This document shows, one piece after another, positions 8,167 through 18,178 of a stretch of DNA of 64,000 bases. Where the stretch lies: contig NZ_CCDM010000002.1 in NCBI RefSeq assembly GCF_000750635.1, positions 868,001 to 932,000 of the forward strand, given 5' to 3'. Each line of letters begins with the position of its first letter. Position 1 is the stretch's first letter. Source of the DNA: Oceanobacillus jeddahensis. GTDB lineage: Bacteria; Bacillota; Bacilli; Bacillales; Amphibacillaceae. Position numbers and translations under genes: made by a program. Below the pieces are notes generated by a model that saw only the letters and a list, made by a program, of their open reading frames with translations, searched no databases and was not told the origin of the DNA.

Positions 8167-9410
8167 CAAAAAATTATCAGGCAGAAATTGTAGCAGTAGG
8201 TACAGAATTATTACTGGGTCAGATAGCGAATACAAATGCGGAGTGGCTATCTGAGCAATTAGCAACTTATGGAATTAATGTTTATAACCATACGGTAGTT
8301 GGAGATAATCTGGATAGAGTTGAGCAGGCATTTCGTCTAGCACAATCACGTTCAGATATTGTTATTGTTACCGGCGGCTTAGGGCCAACAGAAGATGACT
8401 TAACACGTGAAGGTTTTGAGCAATTAACAGGTCTGGAAATTATAGAAGACAAAACAACAATGAATAAGATTGAAAGCTACTACAAAGAGCGAAATCGAAC
8501 AATGACACCGAATAATCGAAAGCAAGCCCGTGTTTTTGAAGGGGCTCGTGTATTAAAAAATAATGCTGGAATGGCTCCGGGAATGTATGTAGATTACCAA
8601 GATGTGCATTGGTTCTTTCTACCAGGAGTCCCACGGGAAATGAAACAAATTTCCACAGAGGAGCTATTTCCATTTTTAGAGAACCTAACTGGTAAGCAGC
8701 AGGTTATTCAATCTACTGTTTTGAAATTTATTGGTATTGGTGAATCTAATTTAGAGCATGAATTATCAGATATGATTCATGAACAAACCAATCCAACGAT
8801 AGCTCCACTTGCGCAAGATCAGGGAGTTGTGATCCGGGTTACTGCCAGCGCTTCATCAAAGGAAGAGGCTCAAAAATTGGTTGCTGATAAAAAGCAGGAG
8901 ATTTTGGGACGTATTGGTGAATATTGCTTCGGTGAAGATGAGCAAACCATTGAAAATAAAGTGATTGAATTATTAGCCGAAAAAGATAAAACAATTGGTG
9001 CAGCAGAAAGTTTAACAGGCGGGTTATTCTCTAGTAATCTCGTATCGGCTGCAGGAGCTTCAAGTGTTTTTGCCGGCAGTTTAATTACGTATCAAACACC
9101 CGTGAAAGAATCTTTATTAGATTTATCGCCGGAATGGATTGCAAAATACGGTGTTGTAAGTAAAGAATGTGCAGAAGCAATGGCTGAACAAACTGCAAGG
9201 AAATTAAATACACCAATTGCTATTTCTTTTACAGGGGTTGCTGGTCCTGATAAGCAAGAAGGACAGCCAGTCGGCCAAGTATATATTGCTATTTATGATG
9301 AAGGAAAAATTGTGGATACCAGTTCTATTCTTTTAGCAGGAAATCGCAATAATATTCGTGAAAGAGCTGCTTTAAAAGGTTTTGAATTATTATATCAATA
9401 TTTAAAATAA
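8163..9410 (+). CDS. cinA: CinA competence/damage-inducible protein
   Basis: A 415-residue two-domain protein. The N-terminal MoaB/MogA-like domain (IVAVGTELLLGQIANTN; VTGGLGPTEDDLTRE) acts as an ADP-ribose or CoA pyrophosphatase in studied homologues. The C-terminal domain (AAESLTGGLFSSNL; ISFTGVAGPD) is the NMN deamidase fold. I chose ATG 8163, which overlaps the pgsA stop; the frame extends back to 8139 only inside pgsA. It lies just before recA, as in B. subtilis and Streptococcus, where cinA is induced with recA in competence. Confidence 0.94.
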   Translation: MTKNYQAEIVAVGTELLLGQIANTNAEWLSEQLATYGINVYNHTVVGDNLDRVEQAFRLAQSRSDIVIVTGGLGPTEDDLTREGFEQLTGLEIIEDKTTMNKIESYYKERNRTMTPNNRKQARVFEGARVLKNNAGMAPGMYVDYQDVHWFFLPGVPREMKQISTEELFPFLENLTGKQQVIQSTVLKFIGIGESNLEHELSDMIHEQTNPTIAPLAQDQGVVIRVTASASSKEEAQKLVADKKQEILGRIGEYCFGEDEQTIENKVIELLAEKDKTIGAAESLTGGLFSSNLVSAAGASSVFAGSLITYQTPVKESLLDLSPEWIAKYGVVSKECAEAMAEQTARKLNTPIAISFTGVAGPDKQEGQPVGQVYIAIYDEGKIVDTSSILLAGNRNNIRERAALKGFELLYQYLK

Positions 9411-9526
9411 AAATTGAGAAAAGGATTTTTTAATAATTCCATTTCATCTGACGCAGAAAATTCCCTTTTTGGAGCAAATTTATAAGTATATTTTATTTCT
9501 AAGGCAAAATTTGCTTTAAAAATACA

Positions 9527-9540
9527 GGAACGTTTATTCG
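9527..9540 (-). promoter_or_regulatory. Candidate LexA (DinR) SOS box of recA
   Basis: On the - strand it reads CGAATAAACGTTCC, identical at 11 of 14 positions to the B. subtilis recA operator CGAATATGCGTTCG as I recall it. It ends 9 bases upstream of the -35 element, where a SOS operator is expected. Confidence 0.65.
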
Positions 9541-9549
9541 TCTTTTTGC

Positions 9550-9578
9550 TTGTTAAATCTATAAAATCATTGTATGAT
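9550..9578 (+). promoter_or_regulatory. SigA-type promoter of recA
   Basis: TTGTTA (9550-9555), a 17-base spacer and TATGAT (9573-9578). It lies about 30 bases before the recA ribosome site AAAGGAGG. Confidence 0.7.
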
Positions 9579-9609
9579 GGATACAGATAGATAAAGGAGG
9601 TAATTTTCG

Positions 9610-10653
9610 GTGAGTGATAAACAACAAGCTTTAGATATGGCTTTAAGACAAATAGAGAAGCAATTTGGTAAAGGGTCCATTATGAAAATGGGGGAAAATG
9701 AAATACCTAAAATTGCTACGATTCCAAGTGGTTCATTAGCATTGGACGTATCTCTTGGAATTGGCGGATATCCAAAAGGAAGAGTAGTAGAAATATATGG
9801 TCCAGAGTCTTCTGGTAAAACAACGGTAGCGCTCCATGCTATAGCGGAGGCCCAGAAACAGGGCGGGCAGGCCGCTTTTATTGATGCAGAGCATGCCCTT
9901 GATCCTGTTTATGCAAGAGCGCTTGGCGTAGATGTGGATGAACTTTTATTGTCGCAGCCGGATACTGGCGAACAGGCTTTGGAAATTGCTGAAGCGCTTG
10001 TGCGAAGCGGTGCAGTTGATATTGTTGTTGTCGATTCTGTAGCAGCACTTGTACCAAAGGCTGAGATTGAAGGGGAAATGGGAGATTCCCATGTCGGATT
10101 GCAGGCCAGATTAATGTCACAGGCTCTCCGTAAACTTTCAGGAGCAATCAACAAATCAAAAACGACGGCTATTTTTATCAACCAGATTCGTGAAAAAGTA
10201 GGTGTAATGTTCGGAAATCCGGAAACCACTCCAGGAGGACGTGCATTAAAATTCTATTCTTCTGTGAGACTGGAAGTACGCCGTGCCGAAACCCTTAAAA
10301 TCGGCAATGATGCAGTAGGGAATAAAGCCCGTATTAAAGTTGTGAAAAATAAAGTAGCGCCTCCATTTAAGCAGGCAGAAGTGGATATTATGTATGGTAA
10401 AGGGATCTCTAAAGAAGGAGAAGTCCTTGATATTGGATCAGATCTTGATATCGTCCAAAAAAGCGGTGCCTGGTATTCTTATAATGGAGATCGTTTAGGC
10501 CAGGGCAGGGAGAATGCAAAACAATTCCTGAAAGAAAATGAAGCAGTATTTGAAGAAATCAAAGCAGCAATCCGTGATCATTATGAACTGGATAAAGAAC
10601 CAGAACAAAATGATGAAAAAACAAAAGAAGAGCAGGAAAGCATGGATATTTAA
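9610..10653 (+). CDS. recA: Recombinase RecA
   Basis: A 347-residue RecA, the usual length for Bacillaceae. Walker [10 protein letters not shown] lies at about residues 66-74; the loop and Walker B region [23 protein letters not shown] and the family signature [14 protein letters not shown] are present. The C-terminus is acidic. The start is GTG 9610 after AAAGGAGGTAATTTTCG. It drives strand exchange, LexA self-cleavage and transformation together with the comE products encoded later in the window. It has its own promoter with a probable SOS box and its own terminator. Confidence 0.99.
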   Translation: MSDKQQALDMALRQIEKQFGKGSIMKMGENEIPKIATIPSGSLALDVSLGIGGYPKGRVVEIYGPESSGKTTVALHAIAEAQKQGGQAAFIDAEHALDPVYARALGVDVDELLLSQPDTGEQALEIAEALVRSGAVDIVVVDSVAALVPKAEIEGEMGDSHVGLQARLMSQALRKLSGAINKSKTTAIFINQIREKVGVMFGNPETTPGGRALKFYSSVRLEVRRAETLKIGNDAVGNKARIKVVKNKVAPPFKQAEVDIMYGKGISKEGEVLDIGSDLDIVQKSGAWYSYNGDRLGQGRENAKQFLKENEAVFEEIKAAIRDHYELDKEPEQNDEKTKEEQESMDI

Positions 10654-10660
10654 CGTAATC

Positions 10661-10690
10661 AAAACCATAGTCATCGCACTATGGTTTTTT
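10661..10690 (+). terminator. Terminator after recA
   Basis: The stem AAACCATAG / CTATGGTTT with loop TCATCGCA is followed by a T run. Confidence 0.93.
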
Positions 10691-10723
10691 GTATGGAGAT
10701 AATATATGAGCATTTCCACTATA

Positions 10724-11092
10724 TTATCACGGAGAACCGTCCGTAAAGCTCCCGTCCCAAAATAAAGCGTGAAATAAATTTATTCAGGCGGGAGATCAGA
10801 TGAGCTAACTCCCTGAGTCATTTAGGCTAATTCAGTGGGAGAAGAACAGCAGACTAAGTTCGTGACGTCCTGAGGATGGGACTGCGATTACTAATGTTGT
10901 CAGGTTAATGAATTTTCTTAAATTTAATACAAATAACAAAAAATCTATCTAGCGTAGTGTTTTTCCGCAGCGGTCGATTAACCTGACAACATTGCTGCGA
11001 TTACTCGCCCCATCGAAGAACTTTTGCGATTACTCGTCCCATCGTAAAGAGCTGCGCGTCGGAAACTCTCATTGAGTGAAGTTTCGTTTTAT
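10724..11092 (+). repeat. Modular intergenic repeat family 1, copy B (with insertion)
   Basis: It runs from TTATCACGGAGAACCGTCCGTAAA-type sequence to GAAGTTTCGTTTTAT. All modules are present, but a 101-bp inverted-repeat element interrupts the CTGCGATTACT module, and the CGATTACTCG(C/T)CCCATCG unit occurs twice after it. It occupies the recA-rny gap; the remaining 11093-11259 is AT-rich with no gene. Confidence 0.9.
10893..10993. mobile_element. 101-bp MITE-like element with perfect 17-bp inverted ends
   Basis: The ends are AATGTTGTCAGGTTAAT (10893-10909) and its exact reverse complement (10977-10993), enclosing 67 AT-rich bases without coding capacity. CTGCGATTACT occurs just before it (10882-10892) and again one base after it (10995-11005), which could be a target duplication. 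Because the host repeat also carries this module in tandem elsewhere, recombination is an alternative. No transposase is nearby. Confidence 0.6.
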
Positions 11093-11259
11093 AATTTATA
11101 TCGGGAGTTCCTTGACATTCAGGCTGGTGAGAATTAATATTAATAGTGTATAATTTTATAATTTGTATTATGAAATTACCTTTATTTTGATGCATCTGAA
11201 AATGTGATATGCCGACAAATATGCAATTTACAATTTTATAGGCAATAGGAGGTGAAGTC

Positions 11260-12822
11260 ATGAACACTGTTATTATCATCATCTCCATTTTGCTTGCTCT
11301 AGTCGTCGGTATTGTTGTTGGTTATTTGGTACGTAAATCTATTGCAGAAGCTAAGATTTCTAGTGCGGAAACATTAGCTAAACAAATTATGGACGAAGCA
11401 CGTAGAAATGCAGATGCTGCTAAGAAAGAGGCGCTTCTGGAAGCAAAAGATGAGAATCATAAGCTTCGGAGTCAAGCCGAGGATGAGATTCGTGAGCGTC
11501 GTATGGAGTCTCAGAAGCAAGAAAATCGTCTGATGCAAAAAGAAGAAAATCTGGATAGAAAAGGTGAAACATTAGACAAACGTGAAGTTCTACTCGAACA
11601 GAAAGAACAAACTCTGGTGGAACAACAACAACAAATTGAAGAAATGAAAAGCAAAGTGGAAGCTATGAAAGACGAGCAGCAAGCTGAGCTTGAGCGCATT
11701 TCAGGATATACAACCGAACAAGCGAGACAAGTTATTTTAGAGCGCATTGAAAAAGAAGTACAGCATGAATCAGCCGTTATGATCAAAGAAGCTGAGAATC
11801 GTGCGAATGAAGAAGCTGATAAGAAAGCGAAAAACATCTTATCGCTTGCACTTCAAAGATGTGCAGCTGATCACGTTGCTGAAACAACGGTCTCTGTTGT
11901 GAATTTGCCTAATGATGAGATGAAAGGCCGAATTATTGGAAGAGAAGGACGAAATATCCGTACATTAGAAACGTTAACGGGAATTGATTTAATTATTGAT
12001 GATACACCTGAAGCGGTTATATTGTCTGGTTTTGATCCAATCCGGCGTGAAATCGCTCGAATGGCATTAGAAAGACTTGTACAAGATGGCAGAATTCACC
12101 CTGCACGTATTGAAGAGATGGTTGAAAAATCCAGACGTGATGTTGATGAATATATACGTGAAGTGGGCGAGGAGACAACATTTGAAGTTGGAGTCCACGG
12201 ATTACATCCGGATCTTGTGAAGATTCTAGGTCGTTTGAAATATCGTACAAGCTACGGTCAAAATGTCTTGAAGCACTCAATGGAAGTTGCTTACTTGTCA
12301 GGACTGCTAGCAGCAGAGCTAGGCGAAGATACCAATCTTGCCAAAAGAGCTGGTCTGCTCCATGATATCGGAAAAGCGATAGATCATGAAGTAGAAGGCA
12401 GTCACGTTGAAATTGGTAAAGAATTAGCAATGAAATACAAAGAACACGATGTTGTTATTAATTCAATTGCTTCCCACCACGGAGATGAAGAAGCAACCTC
12501 TGTTATCGCTGTACTAGTTGCGGCGGCAGATGCACTTTCTGCTGCGAGACCAGGAGCTCGAAGTGAAACCCTTGAAAATTATATCAAGCGTTTAGAAAAA
12601 CTGGAAGAGATATCTGAGTCATTTGAAGGTGTAGAGAAGTCGTTTGCTATTCAAGCAGGTCGTGAAATTCGTATCATGGTTCGTCCTGATGATATTGATG
12701 ACATGGAATCAGCGAGAATTGCCCGTGATATTAGAAAACGTATTGAAGGGGAGCTCGATTACCCTGGACATATAAAAATTACGGTTATTCGGGAAACAAG
12801 AGCAGTTGAATATGCAAAATAA
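11260..12822 (+). CDS. rny: Ribonuclease Y
   Basis: A 520-residue membrane-anchored endoribonuclease that starts mRNA decay. The order is an N-terminal membrane helix (about 4-24), a long Glu/Lys/Gln-rich coiled coil (about 30-200), a KH RNA-binding domain ([21 protein letters not shown]) and an HD catalytic domain ([10 protein letters not shown], then SHHGDEE). AATAGGAGGTG precedes the ATG. YmdB follows, as in B. subtilis, and RicA, an RNase Y specificity factor, is encoded 3 kb downstream. Confidence 0.98.
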   Translation: MNTVIIIISILLALVVGIVVGYLVRKSIAEAKISSAETLAKQIMDEARRNADAAKKEALLEAKDENHKLRSQAEDEIRERRMESQKQENRLMQKEENLDRKGETLDKREVLLEQKEQTLVEQQQQIEEMKSKVEAMKDEQQAELERISGYTTEQARQVILERIEKEVQHESAVMIKEAENRANEEADKKAKNILSLALQRCAADHVAETTVSVVNLPNDEMKGRIIGREGRNIRTLETLTGIDLIIDDTPEAVILSGFDPIRREIARMALERLVQDGRIHPARIEEMVEKSRRDVDEYIREVGEETTFEVGVHGLHPDLVKILGRLKYRTSYGQNVLKHSMEVAYLSGLLAAELGEDTNLAKRAGLLHDIGKAIDHEVEGSHVEIGKELAMKYKEHDVVINSIASHHGDEEATSVIAVLVAAADALSAARPGARSETLENYIKRLEKLEEISESFEGVEKSFAIQAGREIRIMVRPDDIDDMESARIARDIRKRIEGELDYPGHIKITVIRETRAVEYAK

Positions 12823-12824
12823 AG

Positions 12825-12855
12825 CAAGGGCGGCAGATGTCGCCTTTGTTTTTTT
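12825..12855 (+). terminator. Terminator after rny
   Basis: The stem CAAGGGCG / CGCCTTTG (one G-U) is followed by seven T residues, before ymdB. Confidence 0.85.
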
Positions 12856-12906
12856 ATTGAATGAATATATAGATTGTATGGTAAAGAAGAAAGGTTGGAA
12901 GAAAAG

Positions 12907-13704
12907 ATGAAAATTTTATTTATTGGTGATGTAGTAGGTTCTCCGGGAAGAGATATGGTTGCGGAATACCTGCCGAAATTAAAAGAAAAATACAAACCGA
13001 ATGTAACCATTATTAATGGGGAAAATGCTGCTTCTGGGAAAGGCATTACAGAAAAGATTTATAAGCAATTTTTACAAGCTGGAGCACAAGTCATTACGAT
13101 GGGAAATCATACTTGGGATAAGAAAGAAATTTTTGAGTTTATTGACCAGGCACCAGCTATGATTCGTCCTGCAAATTTCCCAGAGAATAATCCAGGAAAA
13201 GGAATTACCTATACGAATATTAACGGAAAAGAAATTGCTGTGATTAATTTACAAGGAAGAACTTTCCTTCCGCCAATTGATGATCCGTTTGAAAAAGCAG
13301 ATCAATTAATTGAAGAAGCGAAGAAAAGAACCAATACAATTTTTGTAGACTTTCATGGTGAAGCAACAAGTGAGAAACAAGCCATTGGCTGGTACTTAGA
13401 CGGAAGGGTAACGGCTGTTGTAGGAACACATACGCATACACAAACTGCTGACGAAAGAATATTGCCAGAAGGTACTGCATATATATCTGATGTGGGGATG
13501 ACAGGACCGTATGATGCGATATTAGGTGTGGAGAAGGAATCTGTTATTAAAAGATTCCAAACTTCTCTTCCTGTACGTTTTGAAATTGAAAAAAAGGGAA
13601 GAACACAACTAAATGGAGTATTCATTAGTACGGACGATTCGACTGGAAAAGCAGTAGCCATTGAAAGGATCCTTATTAATGACGATCACCCTTTCTTTGT
13701 GTAG
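12907..13704 (+). CDS. ymdB: YmdB metallophosphodiesterase
   Basis: A 266-residue calcineurin-like phosphodiesterase with the metal motifs IGDVVGSPGRD, NGENAASGKGIT, MGNHTWD and GTHTHTQTADE in order. The B. subtilis homologue hydrolyses 2',3'-cyclic nucleotides and affects biofilm versus motility fate and RNase Y output. I chose ATG 12907; the frame is open 33 bases further back without a better ribosome site. It follows rny but has its own upstream terminator, so it may be separately transcribed. Confidence 0.95.
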   Translation: MKILFIGDVVGSPGRDMVAEYLPKLKEKYKPNVTIINGENAASGKGITEKIYKQFLQAGAQVITMGNHTWDKKEIFEFIDQAPAMIRPANFPENNPGKGITYTNINGKEIAVINLQGRTFLPPIDDPFEKADQLIEEAKKRTNTIFVDFHGEATSEKQAIGWYLDGRVTAVVGTHTHTQTADERILPEGTAYISDVGMTGPYDAILGVEKESVIKRFQTSLPVRFEIEKKGRTQLNGVFISTDDSTGKAVAIERILINDDHPFFV

Positions 13705-13791
13705 CATCTGTCATACAGCCGAACACGGTATACATCTCCAGGAGAAATAGTAGCAATAAAAGTATAAATAGCACATGAGGAGGTACTAGTG

Positions 13792-14052
13792 ATGGAAGTT
13801 TTAAAAGTTTCAGCAAAATCAAATCCAAACTCAGTGGCAGGAGCTTTGGCAAATGTACTTAGGGAGCGAGGTACGGCTGAAATTCAGGCAATCGGTGCAG
13901 GGGCACTGAATCAATCTGTCAAAGCAGTTGCTATAGCTCGCGGTTTTGTAGCACCAAGTGGGGTCGATTTAATCTGTATACCAGCATTTACAGATATTTT
14001 AATTGATGATGAGGAACGTACGGCAATTAAGTTAATTATTGAGCCTAGATAA
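13792..14052 (+). CDS. spoVS: Stage V sporulation protein S
   Basis: An 86-residue SpoVS with the family start MEVLKVSAKSNPNSVAGAL and the conserved region GAGALNQSVKAVAIARGFVAPSG. It is an Alba-like fold protein that promotes completion of sporulation past stage V and coat assembly. GAGGAGGTACTAGTG precedes the ATG; an in-frame GTG directly before it is possible but less likely. In B. subtilis tdh and kbl follow; they are absent here. Confidence 0.97.
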   Translation: MEVLKVSAKSNPNSVAGALANVLRERGTAEIQAIGAGALNQSVKAVAIARGFVAPSGVDLICIPAFTDILIDDEERTAIKLIIEPR

Positions 14053-14059
14053 GGGTAAT

Positions 14060-14109
14060 TTCGAATATATGTTCAAAAGAGGAAAATGACTTTTGAATAT
14101 GTATTTCGA
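14060..14109. repeat. Inverted repeat with GTTCAAAAG arms
   Basis: TTCGAATATATGTTCAAAAG and CTTTTGAATATGTATTTCGAA face each other around a 10-base centre. The GTTCAAAAG arm recurs at 33438, 34589 and 38678. Confidence 0.5.
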
Positions 14110-14191
14110 ATTGGATAGAGGTATTCCCGTTCTCAAAATGATTGACAATGCAGGAATTATTTCTATTAAGGTATCGTCTTTGACGAATCAT

Positions 14192-14233
14192 AAAAAATCT
14201 CTTTTTTCCAAGATGGAAATAAGAGATTTTTTT
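14192..14233 (+). terminator. Terminator after spoVS
   Basis: A 12-bp stem AAAAAATCTCTT / AAGAGATTTTTT with a further inner TTTCCA / TGGAAA pairing, ending in a T run. Confidence 0.9.
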
Positions 14234-14336
14234 ATAGGTTTCAGGCTTTGAATATTGTACAATTTATGTATAAGCTTTATACTGTAAGTTAGTGCATTAA
14301 TACATATGAATCGATGAAAGAAAGGGGACTAACCTG

Positions 14337-15896
14337 ATGAATGAAGAACAACGAAAACAACAGGCCCAGATTCGTAACGAAGAAGCAAATATTGAACGAA
14401 TTAAGAATACATCCAGCGAAGAATTAATCGCTAAATATTTTCAAATGGAGTACGAACCACAATCTCCAGATATAAAAAAAGCGAGAAAACGCCGCAAGGA
14501 GGATATTCAGTTTCATTATGATTTCTCTATCCCGGAGGATATGCAACGAATTGGTGAAGGCAAAAAATTTCTCATTCGCACATATGGCTGTCAAATGAAT
14601 GAGCATGATACAGAGGTAATGGCTGGTATTTTATCGGAAATGGGCTATGAGTCCACGAACGTGACGGAAGAAGCAGATATTATTTTATTAAACACTTGTG
14701 CGATTCGTGAAAATGCGGAAAATAAAGTGTTTGGTGAAATTGGCCATTTAAAACCATTAAAATTAGAAAACCCGGATCTTATTATTGGCGTTTGTGGCTG
14801 TATGTCACAAGAAGAATCTGTTGTAAACCGGATTTTGGAAAAGCATCAGCATATTGACTTAATATTTGGAACCCATAATATCCACCGTTTGCCACATCTT
14901 GTTAAAGAGGCATTGTTTGGAAAAGAAATGATTGTAGAAGTATGGTCTAAAGAAGGCGACATTATTGAAAATCTGCCAAAAGCACGTAAAGGCAAAATAA
15001 AAGCGTGGGTAAATATCATGTACGGTTGTGATAAATTCTGTACGTACTGTATTGTACCAATGACACGTGGTAAAGAGCGCAGCCGCCGTCCACAGGATAT
15101 TATTCAGGAAGTACGTCATTTGGTTGCACAGGGCTATAAGGAAGTAACACTTCTTGGTCAAAATGTAAATGCATATGGAAAAGACTTTGAAGATATTGAA
15201 TATGGTTTAGGCGATTTAATGGATGATATTCATAAAATTGATATCCCGCGTGTTCGCTTTACAACTTCTCATCCGCGTGACTTTGACGACCGTCTGATTG
15301 AAGTTTTAGCACAGGGTGGAAATCTTCTGGATCATATCCATTTACCAGTCCAATCTGGTAGTAGTGAAATATTGAAGAAAATGAACCGTAAATATACACG
15401 GGAAGATTATTTAGAATTAGTTAGAAAAATTCGTGAAGCTATGCCACATGCAACATTGACTACGGACATTATTGTAGGTTTCCCAAATGAAACAGAAGAA
15501 CAATTTGAAGAAACCATGACATTAGTCGAAGAAGTAGGCTTTGAAGCAGCTTATACATTTATTTATTCACCTCGTGAAGGTACACCAGCTGCAAGGAAAA
15601 AAGATGATGTACCGGAAGAAGTGAAAAAACAACGCTTATACCGTTTAAATGAGCTTGTTAATAAGCAATCAGCTGAATCAATGAAAACTTATCAAGGTGA
15701 AGTTGTAAAGGTTCTTGTTGAAGGAGAAAGTAAGAAAGATCCAGATGTTCTTGCTGGCTATACAGAAAGAAATAAATTAGTAAACTTTAAGGGACCAAAA
15801 TCCACAATTGGCCAAATTGTAGAAGTAGAAATTACAGAAACAAAAACGTGGTCATTGAACGGGGTAATGGCAGAAAATAGAGTTGAGGTGGAATAA
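14337..15896 (+). CDS. miaB: tRNA-2-methylthio-N6-dimethylallyladenosine synthase MiaB
   Basis: A 519-residue methylthiotransferase that adds the 2-methylthio group to i6A37 of tRNA, using the isopentenyl group made by MiaA, also encoded in this window. The three N-terminal cluster cysteines are in YGCQMNE, NTCAIRE and CGCMSQ. The radical SAM motif is Cys231-x3-Cys235-x2-Cys238 (GCDKFCTYC). A TRAM domain ends the protein. The extra 60-residue N-terminal extension is usual for Bacillaceae. The start is ATG after AAAGGGGAC. ricA follows at once. Confidence 0.97.
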   Translation: MNEEQRKQQAQIRNEEANIERIKNTSSEELIAKYFQMEYEPQSPDIKKARKRRKEDIQFHYDFSIPEDMQRIGEGKKFLIRTYGCQMNEHDTEVMAGILSEMGYESTNVTEEADIILLNTCAIRENAENKVFGEIGHLKPLKLENPDLIIGVCGCMSQEESVVNRILEKHQHIDLIFGTHNIHRLPHLVKEALFGKEMIVEVWSKEGDIIENLPKARKGKIKAWVNIMYGCDKFCTYCIVPMTRGKERSRRPQDIIQEVRHLVAQGYKEVTLLGQNVNAYGKDFEDIEYGLGDLMDDIHKIDIPRVRFTTSHPRDFDDRLIEVLAQGGNLLDHIHLPVQSGSSEILKKMNRKYTREDYLELVRKIREAMPHATLTTDIIVGFPNETEEQFEETMTLVEEVGFEAAYTFIYSPREGTPAARKKDDVPEEVKKQRLYRLNELVNKQSAESMKTYQGEVVKVLVEGESKKDPDVLAGYTERNKLVNFKGPKSTIGQIVEVEITETKTWSLNGVMAENRVEVE

Positions 15897-15897
15897 G

Positions 15898-16326
15898 ATG
15901 GCGAAATATGAAAGAAAAGAAGTCCTTGATGAAGCCAGGAAATTAGCAGCAATGCTTGCAAATACGGAAGAAATTGAACGCTTTAAGCAAGTAGAAGCTA
16001 AATTAAACAGCAATAAAAAGGTACAAAGCTTGATTAAAAAGATTAAAACCCTGCAAAAACAGGCAGTTAATTTTCAGGCATATGATAAGAAAGAAGCGTT
16101 GCAGCGTATTGAACAGGAAATTGACAGACTACAAAATGAAATTGATGAAATTCCTGTTGTCCAAGAGTTTAAGGAGACGCAAATCGTTGTTAATGATGTT
16201 CTACAGTTAGTTTCCAAAACAATATCCCGTACAGTTACAAATGATATTATTGAATCAACTGGCGGCGATGTGCTTAAAGGTGAGACGGGTTCACAAATAG
16301 AAAATAGTTCCAGCTGTGCTCGTTAG
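15898..16326 (+). CDS. ricA: RicA (YmcA), RNase Y specificity and sporulation/competence factor
   Basis: A 142-residue helical protein of the YmcA/YlbF family. With RicF and RicT it forms the Y-complex that steers RNase Y and stimulates biofilm, competence and sporulation in B. subtilis. The long amphipathic helix region LIKKIKTLQKQAVNFQAYDKKEALQRIEQEID is typical. A single cysteine lies four residues from the end and could be one of the iron-sulfur ligands reported for the Ric proteins; that is inference. ATG 15898 lies one base after the miaB stop, with GAGGTGG before it. Confidence 0.92.
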   Translation: MAKYERKEVLDEARKLAAMLANTEEIERFKQVEAKLNSNKKVQSLIKKIKTLQKQAVNFQAYDKKEALQRIEQEIDRLQNEIDEIPVVQEFKETQIVVNDVLQLVSKTISRTVTNDIIESTGGDVLKGETGSQIENSSSCAR

Positions 16327-16391
16327 TTCTGTATGAATTAAATGAATGAGTTTTGAAAAGTCTTTACATCTATACTCTTCTATCGTGAAAT

Positions 16392-16422
16392 AAAGCCGGA
16401 CAACAATCTGTCCGGCTTTTAT
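16392..16422 (+). terminator. Terminator after ricA
   Basis: A perfect 10-bp GC-rich stem AAAGCCGGAC / GTCCGGCTTT is followed by TATTATT. The rest of the gap to 16629 holds an AT palindrome (GAAATTTTAAAATTTTC near 16570) and no gene. Confidence 0.9.
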
Positions 16423-16629
16423 TATTGTGTATAAAATTGAAAGCATAAATCATATAGAATAATGTCTTAGCAATTTTTTAAACATGCATTTACAAAGAGA
16501 TGTAAAAATGAGAAGGCAGATAGTTGGGAATGAAATGTATGTTTAAAAGATTTGACAGACACGCAGGGAAATTTTAAAATTTTCTCTGTCTAAAGCTAGA
16601 TGTGAGGACACAATTAGGAGTGATCATGA

Positions 16630-17859
16630 TTGAATTCTGAAAGAGATATAACGATACAACATAACCCGACAGGGGCAGCTCGATTTGGATTGGCATTACT
16701 TCTCGGATTGCTTGCTTTTTTAGGGCCGCTTAATATTGATATGTATTTGCCGAGTTTTCCGGAGATTGCTCAAGATTTAGACACAAGTGCCACCCTTGTA
16801 CAGGCTAGTTTAACAGCCTGTTTACTTGGCCTTGCAATAGGGCAATTATTTGCCGGCCCGATCAGCGATGCTCAGGGAAGAAGAAAGCCATTATTGATTG
16901 CTACGTTTTTGTTTGCTTTGGCTTCCATCTTATGTGCGGTAGCTCCTAATATTGTCATATTGATTGCCATGCGTTTTTTACAAGGGTTAACAGCCTCAGC
17001 TGGAGTGGTTCTTTCCCGTGCCGTTGTACGGGATGTATTCAGCGGACAGGCGCTTACAAAGTTTTTTTCTTTACTAATGGTTATTAATGCAATCGCGCCG
17101 ATGATTGCACCAATGATTGGCGGCTTTATTCTTTCCTTCGAGTGGACAAGCTGGAAAAGTATCTTTTACTTTTTAAGCATCGTCGGGCTACTTATGGTTA
17201 CGATTGTAGCTATGAAATTGAAAGAGACCTTACCGGCGCATAAGCGGATTCCAAGTTCAGCAGGAGCATCAATAAAAACGATGGGCAGTTTGCTGAAAGA
17301 CCGTTCCTTTATCGGCTATGCCTTAGTTGTTGGTTTTATCCATGGCGGCAGCTTTGCTTATGTGTCCGGAACACCATTTGTCTATCAAGATATCTATGGC
17401 GTATCTCCGCAAGTATTTAGTGTGTTGTTTGGAATCAATGGGTTAGCGATTATAACAGGGAGCTTTCTTATCGGGCGATTCAGCGGGATTATTTTGGAAA
17501 AAACGTTACTTCAGGTTGCGGTTGTAACGGCGCTTGTGGCAACTGCCTTATTACTTATCATGACAATAATAGAAGGGCCTTTAACACTGATTGTTTTATT
17601 TATTTTTATTTATATGATTACGATGGGCATGATATTGACAAGTACGTTTACATTGGGAATGGCAAAACAGGACCATCGTGCAGGAAGTGCGAGTGCAGTT
17701 TTGGGGATGCTCCCATTATTACTCGGTTCCATTTTTTCACCGCTCGCGGGTATTAATGAGGCATCAGCGGTTCCAATGGGGATGATATTATTTACAACAA
17801 CGCTTATTGGTTTTATTGTTTTCTTTACCCTTGTCAAAAAAGATGAGGTAAAGGCATGA
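16630..17859 (+). CDS. Bcr/CflA-family MFS multidrug exporter
   Basis: A 409-residue major facilitator with about 12 membrane helices. The family's motif A appears as GPISDAQGRRKPLL after helix 2, and the motif C-like stretch RFLQGLTASAGVVLSRAVVRD matches the Bcr/CflA (DHA1) drug exporters. The only start consistent with the ribosome site AGGAG (16616-16620) is TTG 16630: ATG 16626 gives a four-codon dead end. It replaces the gene found at this place in B. subtilis. Its last codons overlap a 20-residue open frame that looks like a truncated regulator. The substrate is unknown. Confidence 0.85.
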   Translation: MNSERDITIQHNPTGAARFGLALLLGLLAFLGPLNIDMYLPSFPEIAQDLDTSATLVQASLTACLLGLAIGQLFAGPISDAQGRRKPLLIATFLFALASILCAVAPNIVILIAMRFLQGLTASAGVVLSRAVVRDVFSGQALTKFFSLLMVINAIAPMIAPMIGGFILSFEWTSWKSIFYFLSIVGLLMVTIVAMKLKETLPAHKRIPSSAGASIKTMGSLLKDRSFIGYALVVGFIHGGSFAYVSGTPFVYQDIYGVSPQVFSVLFGINGLAIITGSFLIGRFSGIILEKTLLQVAVVTALVATALLLIMTIIEGPLTLIVLFIFIYMITMGMILTSTFTLGMAKQDHRAGSASAVLGMLPLLLGSIFSPLAGINEASAVPMGMILFTTTLIGFIVFFTLVKKDEVKA

Positions 17860-17918
17860 ATGGAGAACTGCTTAAAAAATTTGAAGAGCAAATAATAATA
17901 ATAATGAATAGGCTGTAA
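17856..17918 (+). pseudogene. Possible truncated regulator start (MarR-like stub)
   Basis: A 20-codon frame starts with an ATGA overlap on the exporter stop and has GAGGTAAAGG before it. It encodes MNGELLKKFEEQ, an ATA-repeat (Ile x4) and MNRL, then stops. This resembles the first helix of MarR-type regulators, which often pair with MFS exporters, but 20 residues are too few for a firm call. The rest of the gap to 18178 shows no gene. Confidence 0.3.
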
Positions 17919-18178
17919 GAGAATAATTTTCTGTTAAAAAGGTTCACCTTCTCATGAATAATATAGAAGCAACTCCGACATTTAATATAAAAAATCTAAA
18001 GGATAAATGAACATTTTAATTTCTATTCAGTACACAAGATTTTAGCCCATTTTTTTAAATGAAAACCCTATAAGCTATTCTAAAACGGCGACTTTTCTTT
18101 TTTCTTAGCAATAGTTATGCACTTTAGGTATTTGCCGTGCATAAAATGACTATGAAAAAAGAGGAGGTAAAATATATC

